Shown here: positions 7,093 to 14,939 of the stretch, piece after piece
How the letters are laid out: each line of letters starts with the position of its first letter
Position numbering within the stretch: the first letter of the stretch is position 1
DNA from: an uncultured Clostridia bacterium
Lineage (GTDB): Bacteria > Bacillota > Clostridia > Christensenellales > UBA1242
Assembly: GCA_944380695.1 (NCBI GenBank)
Contig: CALWII010000006.1
Location: 1-19,780, forward strand
Direction: 5' to 3'
DNA length: 19,780 nucleotides
Made by a program: the position numbers and the translations under genes
The notes under the pieces: model-generated
Told to the model about the DNA's origin: nothing
Databases searched by the model: none
Seen by the model: the letters and a program-made list of their open reading frames with translations, nothing else

Positions 7093-8195
7093 AAAACACC
7101 CCACACAAAAGTGAATACAGTTAAAACCCCCATTAACGCAATACACCACCACAACAAAAATTTCCCTAAAAGAGGAGGCGAGAACTTTTCTTTTTCAGTT
7201 GGATTCATAGCAAATAATTGTTTTATTATTTCTAATCTTGGGTCTACCAAAATCTCATCTCCACCAATAATTCCACGCTTTGTGTTTTCCAAGTCATAAA
7301 AATAGGCTTCTTTAATAAGCTTTTTTTGAACTATTTGAGCAGCCTGCTCAAAGTTGGTTTTTAACTGCAAGCTGAATAATTTTTTACATAACAAGACAAG
7401 CAGATAAGTAAATAACAGTATAACAACAAATGAAAGCAAAACTCCTAAAAATATATTTGACGAAATAACCGTAAAAAATGTTTCATAAAGTTTACCAAAA
7501 GGAAGGTTGTTCACTCTAGAAAAAACTACATAAACACTTAAAGCGTTATTTATAAAATGAACAATCATAGCTGGATAAATAGAATTAGTCATAACAGTAA
7601 GGAAACCTAAAAACACTCCAATGATTGTAGCATAAAAAAATTGCTCAATGTTTAAATGCAGAAGACCAAAGAGGACACCTGAAAAAATTATAGCCTTCCA
7701 CATCCCCATCGGCCGTAAAGATTTTAGCAACATACCTCGATGCACAATTTCCTCACAAAAACCAGGTAACAAAGCTGAAAAAACTAAATTTAATAAAAGC
7801 GAAAGAAAATTATAAGAGCTTGGCATTAATGAAGTGGAATGTTCATAACCGAGAAAGTCTATAAAAGAGTTAAATATTGAGGAAACAAAAACATTTAGAA
7901 AGAAAATAATTGCCCCTATCAAAATTGAAAGCCAAACAATTTTTTTTGAGACTCTTTTACAACCAAAATATTCAAAAGTACAAGCAGGCTTTTGTTTTTT
8001 AAAAAGTGAAAACAACAAAACGCTAACACCTAATAATAACAAAATCTGCACGACAAATGTAAAAAACCAACCGGCATAAGAACCGAATACACTTAATAAA
8101 TCGAAGGCAGAAATAATCCTCAATCCGACAAATAATATCACGATAACAGCATAGATTATCAATGAGTAGTTAAAATTCTTTTTGTTTTCTTCCAT
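7089..8195 (-). CDS. CPBP-family intramembrane metalloprotease (first of two)
   Basis: A 368-residue polytopic membrane protein. The CPBP (Abi/CAAX protease) catalytic elements are FCEEIVHRG (E148, E149, R153), LFGLLHLN (H180) and IVHFINNAL (H213, N217). These are the glutamate dyad and histidines that activate water in the type II CAAX protease fold. The C-terminal 130 residues add further membrane segments and a charged cytoplasmic stretch (about 280-330) beyond the core. Substrate and role are unknown; Firmicutes relatives are linked to bacteriocin self-immunity or membrane protein processing. No Shine-Dalgarno is close to the ATG; TATAAT lies seven bases upstream, so its own leaderless transcript is possible as well as readthrough from the paralogue 27 bp away. 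Confidence 0.88.
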   Translation of the reverse strand: MEENKKNFNYSLIIYAVIVILFVGLRIISAFDLLSVFGSYAGWFFTFVVQILLLLGVSVLLFSLFKKQKPACTFEYFGCKRVSKKIVWLSILIGAIIFFLNVFVSSIFNSFIDFLGYEHSTSLMPSSYNFLSLLLNLVFSALLPGFCEEIVHRGMLLKSLRPMGMWKAIIFSGVLFGLLHLNIEQFFYATIIGVFLGFLTVMTNSIYPAMIVHFINNALSVYVVFSRVNNLPFGKLYETFFTVISSNIFLGVLLSFVVILLFTYLLVLLCKKLFSLQLKTNFEQAAQIVQKKLIKEAYFYDLENTKRGIIGGDEILVDPRLEIIKQLFAMNPTEKEKFSPPLLGKFLLWWCIALMGVLTVFTFVWGVL

Positions 8196-8222
8196 AGTAA
8201 CTATTATATTCCCTTTGTGTGA

Positions 8223-9245
8223 TTATAATGCTCCAAATCCACTTAAAGTATTGAATAAAAACAAAACAACAGCAATCCCCATACTTATCCAAAGCAAAAT
8301 AGGATAAGGTTTGTCTTTTATTTGTTTAGTTTTGCCGTCTTTTATCTTTTCATCTTCGACAGGGTTGTCTTCATTTATTATTTCGTGATTTTTATGCTTA
8401 AAATAAAACTTTTCAATTAAGAAAATCAATCCGGCAGCGACAAACACAAGCGCAACGCTTAATACCCACTGCCAAGCATTATAAACCATATTAATTGAAC
8501 CATAATGCAATGCGATATAATTCATTACAAGAACCATTGCATTGTTTAAGAAATGTACAAGCATTCCACTGAAAAGCGAACCTGTACGCAAAACCAACCA
8601 AGCTAACACCACCCCTAATGCAAATTGATATAAAAGTTGCTCTATTGAACCGTGAATGAAAGCAAACATAGCAGCCGAAATAAAAATGGCTGAAACTTGA
8701 TTAAATTTGCTCAAAAGCCCATTCAAAATTATACCTCTAAAAATCAGTTCCTCAAATATGGCCGGCAAAACAGCCATAAGCAATATCGCTAAAATTAGCC
8801 AGCCGACATTATCCATTGGTAAGTCAATGCTTGAAAATTGAAACCCACCTAACTCTAATAAGTGATTAAACCCTCCAATAAAATATTGAAGACCAAAAAG
8901 ACATATTAATGCGACAGCGAAACACATAACAAAATCCCAAATATTAAGCTTAAATTTAAGTTTCACTGCTGAAAAACTGATATTTCTTTTTTTATTAAAG
9001 CAAAAAAACAATATAGCAAATCCTACGGGTGCAAAAAAGCAAGAGATTATAGTATACGCTAACGATTTAGACATTTGTTCAACAGTCTGTTCAATTTGGC
9101 TGGAAACAAGCCCCATAAAAATGATTGCAACAACCATAATTAGATATGGCGCTATAATTGCACAAAAATAAGCGATACCTGTGTCGGAGATATCATAATA
9201 ATTTCTTTTTGTGAACGGCTTTTGTTCGATTTGTTCTTTTTTCAT
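8223..9245 (-). CDS. CPBP-family intramembrane metalloprotease (second of two)
   Basis: A 340-residue polytopic membrane protein with the same catalytic pattern as its neighbour: IFEELIFRG (E165, E166, R170), FAFIHGSIEQ (H198) and HFLNNAM (H231, N235). The C-terminal tail from about 285 has a charged linker (EDEKIKDGKTKQIKD) and a final membrane helix. An ATG at 9263 would add six residues, but it lies inside the promoter: TATACT at 9257-9252 puts the predicted start of transcription on the A of the ATG at 9245, so I choose 9245 and predict a leaderless message. The pair of proteases probably arose by an old duplication and is cotranscribed with rlmH. Confidence 0.87.
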   Translation of the reverse strand: MKKEQIEQKPFTKRNYYDISDTGIAYFCAIIAPYLIMVVAIIFMGLVSSQIEQTVEQMSKSLAYTIISCFFAPVGFAILFFCFNKKRNISFSAVKLKFKLNIWDFVMCFAVALICLFGLQYFIGGFNHLLELGGFQFSSIDLPMDNVGWLILAILLMAVLPAIFEELIFRGIILNGLLSKFNQVSAIFISAAMFAFIHGSIEQLLYQFALGVVLAWLVLRTGSLFSGMLVHFLNNAMVLVMNYIALHYGSINMVYNAWQWVLSVALVFVAAGLIFLIEKFYFKHKNHEIINEDNPVEDEKIKDGKTKQIKDKPYPILLWISMGIAVVLFLFNTLSGFGAL

Positions 9246-9251
9246 AGAAAA

Positions 9252-9280
9252 AGTATACAACATTTTACTTGACTTTGCAA
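9252..9280 (-). promoter_or_regulatory. Promoter of CPBP-CPBP-rlmH operon, predicted leaderless
   Basis: TTGCAA (9280-9275) and TATACT (9257-9252) are 17 bp apart on the minus strand. Counting six bases after the -10 places +1 at 9245, the A of the chosen ATG. No Shine-Dalgarno exists upstream of that ATG. The -35 abuts the -35 of the divergent tadA promoter without a gap. Confidence 0.65.
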
Positions 9281-9297
9281 ATATATTTGATTAAAAT
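9269..9297 (+). promoter_or_regulatory. tadA promoter, predicted leaderless
   Basis: TTGACT (9269-9274), a 17-bp spacer, TAAAAT (9292-9297) and then TCCAAT lead straight to the ATG at 9304, which is the expected +1. There is no purine-rich ribosome binding site. The adjacent minus-strand promoter has the same arrangement, so one bound protein could affect both directions. Confidence 0.68.
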
Positions 9298-9303
9298 TCC
9301 AAT

Positions 9304-9756
9304 ATGAACATATATGAAATAGAAGCCCTTAAATTAGCAAAAAAGGCGTCAGCATTAGGAGAAATCCCTGTCGGTGCTGTAATAGTTAAAGATGGCAAAA
9401 TTATTAGTAAAGGCTACAACAAACGAGAGTGCAAACAGATGGCGACGAAGCACGCAGAAATAATTGCAATAGAAAATGCGTGCAAAAAATTAAATTCTTG
9501 GCGACTTGACGAATGCGAAATGTATGTAACTCTTGAACCCTGTCCTATGTGTGCTGGTGCAATCGCTAATGCAAGAATAAAAACTCTATATTATGCCACT
9601 GAAGAAAAAACCTCTTGCGACCACCTTTTAGAAACTATTTTAACTTCAAATCGTTTAAATCATAAAGTCGAAATAAAAAGATGTAAAGGTGAAGAAGAGG
9701 CACAAAAGCTTTTACAGGATTTTTTTAAAAATAAACGAAAACTAAAAAATCAATAA
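9304..9756 (+). CDS. tadA: tRNA-specific adenosine deaminase TadA
   Basis: A 150-residue zinc deaminase that converts A34 to inosine in the wobble position of tRNA-Arg(ACG). The zinc site is complete: HAE at 50-52 (H50 ligand, E52 proton shuttle) and PCPMC at 79-83 (C80 and C83 ligands). GEIPVGAVIV (19-28) and LEPCPMCAGAI are the family signatures, and the length is typical. The ATG at 9304 lacks a Shine-Dalgarno and coincides with the predicted transcription start. The stop codon is 2 bp from the stop of the convergent SHOCT-type gene, with no terminator between them. A generic cytidine/guanine deaminase is less likely given the TadA-type motif spacing. Confidence 0.93.
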   Translation: MNIYEIEALKLAKKASALGEIPVGAVIVKDGKIISKGYNKRECKQMATKHAEIIAIENACKKLNSWRLDECEMYVTLEPCPMCAGAIANARIKTLYYATEEKTSCDHLLETILTSNRLNHKVEIKRCKGEEEAQKLLQDFFKNKRKLKNQ

Positions 9757-9758
9757 AA

Positions 9759-10277
9759 TCAATCTTTACCATTTAACAAATCAAACAAAAGCGCACGAAA
9801 TTCTTCGTTAGATATTTCCCCTTTATCTCGCATATTTCTTAATAACTTTATCTTTAATTGTAGCTTTTCAACATTTTCATTTTGAATTTGATTTTGCATT
9901 TTTAGGACTACTCTTCGTTTGTCATCAGTTGAAAACGCCAGATACAAAGCAATAGCATTGAGATTTGCGAAAACTCCTCCGAGGAGTGTAAAAAAACTCG
10001 AAGCGAAAATTAACGATTTATATCTTTTCTTTTTATAATATTTTACAGCAATTAACATAAGCGTTCCAGCAATAAGATTAAAAACCCCAAAAGCCAAACA
10101 AGTGTAACCAATTATTTTATTCTCTCCAACGCCTACTACCATCCCTTTACCCGTGTTAGACAAACCAAAATAACCGTATTTTAGCAACTCACAAATACAA
10201 ACAATAAAAAGTATAATCGATAATATTATCGAAATAATACCGCTTATTCTATATAAATCTTTTCTAGTCAGTGCCAA
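9759..10277 (-). CDS. Membrane protein with C-terminal SHOCT-like segment (TTG start)
   Basis: A 172-residue protein with hydrophobic segments at about 11-33, 53-80 and 88-115, followed by a charged cytoplasmic tail. Residues 140-168 (KIKLLRNMRDKGEISNEEF...LLNGKD) fit the short C-terminal SHOCT motif, a two-helix element with a G-x-I/L-(S/T)-x-E-E-F core found at the ends of unrelated bacterial proteins and thought to mediate interaction. The start is TTG at 10277, with AAAGGAG spaced about five bases away, and no ATG alternative fits. The function is unknown to me. The gene is monocistronic and converges on tadA. Confidence 0.72.
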   Translation of the reverse strand: MALTRKDLYRISGIISIILSIILFIVCICELLKYGYFGLSNTGKGMVVGVGENKIIGYTCLAFGVFNLIAGTLMLIAVKYYKKKRYKSLIFASSFFTLLGGVFANLNAIALYLAFSTDDKRRVVLKMQNQIQNENVEKLQLKIKLLRNMRDKGEISNEEFRALLFDLLNGKD

Positions 10278-10353
10278 AAAACTCCTTTTTTAAAGTTTGT
10301 GTAAGATTTGCATAAAGCAACGCAAACTTAATTGTGAGAAATTTTGTTAGTCT

Positions 10354-10362
10354 ATTATAACA
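10354..10362 (-). promoter_or_regulatory. Extended -10 promoter for the SHOCT-type membrane protein
   Basis: The minus strand reads TGT-TATAAT (10362-10354), a perfect -10 with the TGn extension. The -35 position is only T-rich, which extended -10 promoters tolerate. The start would fall near 10347, leaving a leader of about 70 nt. Confidence 0.5.
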
Positions 10363-10423
10363 CATAATCATAAAAAAAAAGAAAAAGTTTGCTTTATTGC
10401 TTTAATTTATTTACAAAAACTAG

Positions 10424-10429
10424 TATACT
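10424..10429 (+). promoter_or_regulatory. Probable -10 element of the SDR gene
   Basis: TATACT lies 17 bases before the ATG, with AGAGGT between them. No good -35 is found at 16-18 bp (best TTTAAT), so this is a weak or activator-dependent call. Confidence 0.35.
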
Positions 10430-10446
10430 TAAAACAGAGGTCGGTT

Positions 10447-11205
10447 ATGAAAAGATTAATAGTGATTACAGGGGCATCTAGTGGAATTGGCTTGGAGATT
10501 AAAAAAATTTTTGAAAAAAAAGGTGACAGAGTTGTTGACTTTTCTCGTTCCTCAAACGAGTACCCTTGTGATGTAACAGATAAAAATTCAATTGCAAACG
10601 CATTCTCAAAATTAGGAGAAGAAAAAATAGATATATTAATCAACTGCGCTGGGCAAGGTCTTTCGGGAGCTGTGGAACTGACAAGCGACGAACAAATACG
10701 AAAACTTTTTGATTTAAATTTTTTTGGCCTAATTGATGTAACTAAAACTGCGCTCCCAAAACTTTCACCAACAGGGAAAATCATAAATATCAGTTCGACT
10801 TGTGCTCTCTTTCCCCTTCCATTTCGGGCATATTATTGTGCCAGCAAGTCTGCTGTCAGTATGGTAACGGACGGATTGAGAATGGAACTTAAAAACACTA
10901 AAATACAAGTGGCAAGCGTATGCCCGGGAGAAATAAAAACAAAGTTTACAAAAAACAGAGTCAAAAATTATGAAACAAACGAAAGATATCTTGATTCGGT
11001 AGAAAAATCAACCAAATTTGTTGATTCTCACGAAAACAAACGAATGCCTGCTGATGTAGCTGCAAAGAAAATAGTAAAATTTATTGAAAAAAAGAAATTA
11101 AAACCACAAATTATAATCGGAAAACAAAAAGTATTATACTTTTTTCAAAAAATCTTTCCAAAAACAGTAATTATAAAAGTTATTCAAAAGCTTTTTGTTA
11201 AATAA
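10447..11205 (+). CDS. Short-chain dehydrogenase/reductase
   Basis: A 252-residue classical SDR with a Rossmann fold. The nucleotide-binding TGASSGIG is at 8-15, the structural NCAG at 66-69, and the catalytic triad is S117 (in NISS), Y130 and K134 (YCASK). The PG motif after the active site is present (CPGEIKT). The residue region after the second strand reads DFSRSS, with an arginine that could accept NADP. The substrate is unknown; the basic, hydrophobic C-terminal end (FFQKIFPKTVIIKVIQKLF) suggests contact with the membrane and perhaps a lipid-like substrate, as in DltE/YqjQ-like SDRs. GAGGT precedes the ATG. No strong terminator is seen in the 165 bp that follow. Confidence 0.88.
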   Translation: MKRLIVITGASSGIGLEIKKIFEKKGDRVVDFSRSSNEYPCDVTDKNSIANAFSKLGEEKIDILINCAGQGLSGAVELTSDEQIRKLFDLNFFGLIDVTKTALPKLSPTGKIINISSTCALFPLPFRAYYCASKSAVSMVTDGLRMELKNTKIQVASVCPGEIKTKFTKNRVKNYETNERYLDSVEKSTKFVDSHENKRMPADVAAKKIVKFIEKKKLKPQIIIGKQKVLYFFQKIFPKTVIIKVIQKLFVK

Positions 11206-11371
11206 TTAATGGAAAAGAATGGTAGCAAATTTAAACGCTTTCATAATATTTTTATGTTAAATAAAAGATAATCACTATTGTTTGTTTTAATAAAGAATAT
11301 AAAAACTAAAAAAATAAAAAATACAGTCACATTTTAATAAAATTTTTAATACACTATTAGTGGAGGCAAAA

Positions 11372-11596
11372 ATGAATTACGAAAGATGCTATAAAAGTGG
11401 CTGTTATTTTGATATGCCAGCTTGTTGTCCCCGATGCCAGCATCAAAACTGTTGCAATCCGCCTTTGCCTCCAGCCTGCAGTCACCACTGTGGCCCGCTA
11501 GGTTGTGGCTACTTAAACATTGCGATACCTATTGGTTTAATACTTCTTGCTGGCGGAATAATGATCGGTCAGAATTGCGGACAAAAACGACCCTAA
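11372..11596 (+). CDS. Tiny Cys-rich single-span membrane protein
   Basis: A 74-residue protein with cysteines at 6, 11, 18, 19, 22, 27, 28, 36, 40, 45 and 69. The first 47 residues form a compact Cys/His/Pro-rich head (CCPRC, CC, HHC); 48-66 form one membrane helix (LNIAIPIGLILLAGGIMIG), followed by a short basic tail. GGAGG five bases before the ATG at 11372 fixes the start and rules out the GTG at 11360. Charges suggest the tail is inside and the head outside, where the cysteines could be disulfide-bonded, or the head could bind metal. I do not recognise a named family. The stop codon lies in the loop of the terminator hairpin. Confidence 0.72.
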   Translation: MNYERCYKSGCYFDMPACCPRCQHQNCCNPPLPPACSHHCGPLGCGYLNIAIPIGLILLAGGIMIGQNCGQKRP

Positions 11597-11611
11597 CGGG
11601 TCGTTTTTTTT
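11583..11611. terminator. Bidirectional terminator between the Cys-rich gene and pepF
   Basis: ACGACCC (11587-11593), loop TAAC, GGGTCGT (11598-11604), with A-runs on the left and T-runs on the right, so it works for both strands. The TAA stop of the Cys-rich gene occupies most of the loop. The pepF stop is 18 bp away. Confidence 0.9.
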
Positions 11612-11628
11612 ACCAAGACTGCTATCTT

Positions 11629-13401
11629 TTATAAAGATTTATACTCCTCTAACAAGGATTTTAAAAATTTAAATACTTCGTCAAATGTTGCGGGATTTTC
11701 CAAGTCACAACCAGCATCTTTTAAAATCTCAATAGGCGGTTTTGAACAACCGGCTGAAAGAAACTTTATATATTTCTCAACAGCATCTCGCTCTCCATTT
11801 AAAATACGACTGACAATATTGAGTGCGCTAATCAGTCCTGTCGCATATTTGTAAACATAATATGAACTATAAAAGTGTGGTATTCTTGCCCATTCATATC
11901 TTATTTCATCAATTAAAGCGACCTTGTTGCCGAAATAAAATTTGTTTAGTGAATAATATTTGTCACAAAGCATTTTAGTCGATAAAGAGTTACCGTCTTG
12001 AATTTGAGCGTGAACCCAATCTTCAAATTCTGCGAACATAGTTTGACGAAAAATAGTAGATTTTACATTTTGAAACATATTGTCCAAAAGTGCCAGCTTT
12101 TCTGCACTTGAAGACAATTTATTTAACATATAAAAATTTAGCAACATTTCATTAACGGTGCTTGCAACCTCGGCGACAAAAATAGAATAGTCTGCCTCTT
12201 CGAAGATTTGTGATTGTTCTGATAAATATGAGTGAACACTGTGTCCCATTTCGTGTGCCAAAGTTTCAACTGACCTAAAATCCCCAACAAAATTCATCAA
12301 TATTACAGGATTTTTACGGTACGCACCACTTGAATAAGCTCCTGAAGCTTTTCCAACATTTGGGAAGACATCAACCCAGTTTTGGTTATAAGCTTTTTCA
12401 ACAATTTGTTCGTACTTTTCACCCAGCACTTTTGTCGACTGTTTAAGCAAGTCAAAAGCCTCCTCATAGGAATATTTTTTATTTAAAGACCGCCCAATTG
12501 GTGCAAATTGGTCAAAAATACTAAACTTTTTTAATTTTAATTTATTTTTTTTAATTTCGAAAAAATCATATAAAAATTTTATATTGGATTTAACACTTGC
12601 TATCAGGTTTTTGTAAACCTCTTCACTGATTTCTTCCTCATAAAGTTCGCTCGCCAATGATGAAGAATATTTCCTAACTTTTGAAAAATAACAATCCGCT
12701 TTAACAGAAGCTAGATAATTTTGTGCAAGAAAATTGGAAAAATTACCAAAAGCCCGATTAATATTTTTCATAGCATTTTTTCTTAATATCTGGTCTTTAG
12801 AATTGGTATACAAACTCAATTTTGCTTGGTCAAGCTTATGGGCTTTTCCTTTGCTATCATAAACATCATCAAACTTTAAGTCCACATCAGAAAAAGCATC
12901 AAAGCTATGTGAAAAACCACCCAAAAATTCACCCATACCTGAAATTAGCACTTCTTCATTGGCTTCCAAAATATGAGGTTTTTGTTTAATTATATCGTGA
13001 AAATAAAGTTTATGATTAAAAAATTTTGGACATTTTTGTAAAGTCTGCAATTTTTCATCACTAAATTTTGAAACTTCTGGTGTTATAAAAGCGGTTGCCA
13101 CAGAAAACAATGTATTAACACGAATTGTTGCGTCCTTCATTTTCTGCCCCTTTTCATCCGCAATATTTTCGTTATGGCGACTGTATGCATAACAGCCCAA
13201 AATCTCTAATTCCTGTGAAATTTTGCTTTCTAAATCAAGCGCATCAAGCAAAATTTCATCTTGGTCTAATTTTCCCTCGAACTTTTTAAAAAGATTTTTT
13301 TTATTTTCCAACTTCGAGAGTCTTTCATAGAACTCCTCATCATCGGAGCAATATCCGGACAAATCCCACTTATATTTGTCTGCGACTTGATTTCGTTTCA
13401 T
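11629..13401 (-). CDS. pepF: Oligoendopeptidase F (M3 family)
   Basis: A 590-residue cytoplasmic zinc peptidase that trims oligopeptides of roughly 5-20 residues. The zinc motif HEMGH is at 383-387 (ligands H383 and H387, catalytic E384) and the third ligand is probably E411 in EVASTVNE. The substrate-binding region NPVILMNFVGDFRSVETLA before it is typical, as is the C-terminal RIPHFYSSYYVYKYATG. Length matches the family (about 600). GAGGT precedes the ATG. It begins 1 bp after the stop of the pseudouridine synthase gene and is the last gene of the ileS operon, before the bidirectional terminator. M3 thimet-like peptidases are the alternative, but the PepF-type C-terminus favours this call. 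Confidence 0.92.
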   Translation of the reverse strand: MKRNQVADKYKWDLSGYCSDDEEFYERLSKLENKKNLFKKFEGKLDQDEILLDALDLESKISQELEILGCYAYSRHNENIADEKGQKMKDATIRVNTLFSVATAFITPEVSKFSDEKLQTLQKCPKFFNHKLYFHDIIKQKPHILEANEEVLISGMGEFLGGFSHSFDAFSDVDLKFDDVYDSKGKAHKLDQAKLSLYTNSKDQILRKNAMKNINRAFGNFSNFLAQNYLASVKADCYFSKVRKYSSSLASELYEEEISEEVYKNLIASVKSNIKFLYDFFEIKKNKLKLKKFSIFDQFAPIGRSLNKKYSYEEAFDLLKQSTKVLGEKYEQIVEKAYNQNWVDVFPNVGKASGAYSSGAYRKNPVILMNFVGDFRSVETLAHEMGHSVHSYLSEQSQIFEEADYSIFVAEVASTVNEMLLNFYMLNKLSSSAEKLALLDNMFQNVKSTIFRQTMFAEFEDWVHAQIQDGNSLSTKMLCDKYYSLNKFYFGNKVALIDEIRYEWARIPHFYSSYYVYKYATGLISALNIVSRILNGERDAVEKYIKFLSAGCSKPPIEILKDAGCDLENPATFDEVFKFLKSLLEEYKSL

Positions 13402-13402
13402 A

Positions 13403-14086
13403 TTACCTCACAAAATATTTCGAAACTTTAAATTCATTCCAAGGAGTGTCTGTCAAATTTGGTTCTGCCAAAAACTTCATCATTTGTTTAGTAACAGGAT
13501 GCTCAAACTCCAATCTTCCAGCCCATAAAGCGAGATTGCCTTTCTGTGCTTTTTTGTTGTATTTCATATCTCCAAAAATAGGATAACCTATATTTGCTAG
13601 CTGTACTCTAATTTGGTGTGACCTACCGGTAAGAATCTGGACTTCCAAAAAAGAATGATTTTCATTTTTTTCCAAACAATTATAAACAAGTTCTGCTTTT
13701 TTTACACCGCTTTCTAACTGTGGAGCGATTGTTACTATATTCCTTTTCTCATCTTTTTTTAGATAATTCACAAGTCTCTGTGTATTATTTTTAACCCGTC
13801 CTTCTGTTACGCAATAGTAAAGTTTTTTAAATTTTCCAGATTGCATCTGGGAAGAAAGTCTCGAAGCAGCTTTAGAAGTTCTTGCAAAAACCATAAGACC
13901 ACCGGTTGGCCTGTCAAGTCTATGAACCAGTCCGATAAAGGCCTCTCCTGTTTTGTTATACTTTTCTTTAACATAATTTTTTACTTGACTTAATAAATCA
14001 CTATCGTTAGAATTGTCTGCCTGTGACGGAACATTATGGGGTTTAATTACTACAATGATTTGATTATCTTCATAAACTACTTGCAT
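13403..14086 (-). CDS. RluA-family RNA pseudouridine synthase, no S4 domain
   Basis: A 227-residue protein that isomerises uridines in rRNA or tRNA. The catalytic motif HRLDRPTGG is at 55-63, with D58 the nucleophile. The KP-x-x-x-P-x-Q motif near the N-terminus (KPHNVPSQ, 15-22) and the late SHQIRVQLA motif complete the family pattern. There is no N-terminal S4 RNA-binding domain, as in RluA/TruC-like members, so the exact target cannot be assigned. The ATG at 14086 has GGGAGG close upstream; the TTG at 14098 overlaps that site and is rejected. It overlaps the methyltransferase end by 10 bp and abuts pepF, so the genes are clearly cotranscribed. Confidence 0.9.
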   Translation of the reverse strand: MQVVYEDNQIIVVIKPHNVPSQADNSNDSDLLSQVKNYVKEKYNKTGEAFIGLVHRLDRPTGGLMVFARTSKAASRLSSQMQSGKFKKLYYCVTEGRVKNNTQRLVNYLKKDEKRNIVTIAPQLESGVKKAELVYNCLEKNENHSFLEVQILTGRSHQIRVQLANIGYPIFGDMKYNKKAQKGNLALWAGRLEFEHPVTKQMMKFLAEPNLTDTPWNEFKVSKYFVR

Positions 14087-14931
14087 TTTTCCTCCCAAAC
14101 TTTAAACCCAGAATTACCACAAGGAAGGATAATCCCTTCTTTTGTAGGAAGTCCAATTTCATCGGCGCTGACATTCTCTTCGCCAAAAATTAAAGATAAA
14201 ACATTTTTGATAACGCCAGCCTGCAACCCTGTTGTATAAGAATTAATTAAAACAAAAAGCGGATTATCGCTTAAAACCTGTTTTGCCAGTAAAACGAAAT
14301 CGTAAAGGCTGTCTTCGAGCTTCCAAATTTCACCGTTCGGCCCTCTGCCGTAACTAGGTGGATCCATTATGATTGCGTCATATCTGTTTCCACGGCGTAT
14401 TTCTCTTTCGATAAATTTTTTGCAGTCGTCGACAATGAACCTAATTGAAGTAATGTAATTTAACTTTGCGTTTTCTTTGGCTCTTTCGACCATTCCTTTA
14501 CTTGCATCGATGTGCGTAACTTTTGCTCCTGCACGAGCACACACAACAGAGGCAGCTCCCGTATAAGCAAACAAATTTAGCACTTTTATTTCACGATTCT
14601 GTTTGCGAATAAGTTCACTCATACGGGACCAATTAACAGCTTGTTCTGGGAAAAGTCCTGTATGTTTAAATCCCATAGGTTTAATTAAAAATTTCAAATT
14701 TTCCCATTCAACAGTCCACTGTTGAGGATATGGCAAATAATCCTCCCAATGTCCGCCACCTGAAAGAGAACGAATGTATTTGGCGTGAACTTTTTGTGGA
14801 CGAATGTTCTGTTTTTTCCAAATGACTTGTGGGTCAGGCCGAGTGAGAATAACATCTCCCCATTTTTCAGTTTTTTCGCCATCGCCGGTATATAAAACTT
14901 CGAAATCTTTCCACCCTTTTGCGACTAACAT
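14077..14931 (-). CDS. Class I SAM-dependent methyltransferase, RlmI-like rRNA type
   Basis: A 284-residue methyltransferase. SAM motif I is LNLFAYTGAAS (118-128), the acidic loop is HIDASKGM (140-147), and the catalytic motif is DPPSYGRGP (190-198), the form found in RNA (cytosine or N2-guanine) methyltransferases related to RlmI/RlmL. The conserved F-x-x-GLFPEQ segment before the domain (FKHTGLFPEQ) also fits this group. No PUA domain is present, so it is shorter than RlmI. The likely substrate is 23S rRNA but the position is not predictable. AGGAGAATT precedes the ATG, 8 bp after the ileS stop. Its place between ileS and the pseudouridine synthase supports a translation role. Confidence 0.85.
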   Translation of the reverse strand: MLVAKGWKDFEVLYTGDGEKTEKWGDVILTRPDPQVIWKKQNIRPQKVHAKYIRSLSGGGHWEDYLPYPQQWTVEWENLKFLIKPMGFKHTGLFPEQAVNWSRMSELIRKQNREIKVLNLFAYTGAASVVCARAGAKVTHIDASKGMVERAKENAKLNYITSIRFIVDDCKKFIEREIRRGNRYDAIIMDPPSYGRGPNGEIWKLEDSLYDFVLLAKQVLSDNPLFVLINSYTTGLQAGVIKNVLSLIFGEENVSADEIGLPTKEGIILPCGNSGFKVWEEKCK

Positions 14932-14939
14932 AATTCTCC

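Noticed and set aside
7093..7152. Extended start for rlmH at 7152
   Set aside because: The 20 extra residues overlap the CPBP coding region and are not part of the family; the ATGA overlap at 7092 is the natural start.
11206..11371. Hidden small gene or RNA between the SDR and the Cys-rich gene
   Set aside because: Only A/T-rich sequence with scattered stops and no convincing stem or promoter; the best -10 before the Cys-rich gene (TACACT) has no clear -35.
14036..14239. Plus-strand open frames inside the minus-strand housekeeping genes
   Set aside because: They are opposite-strand shadows without ribosome binding sites or recognisable domains. The same holds for the other long antisense frames in portal, ileS and YkvI regions.
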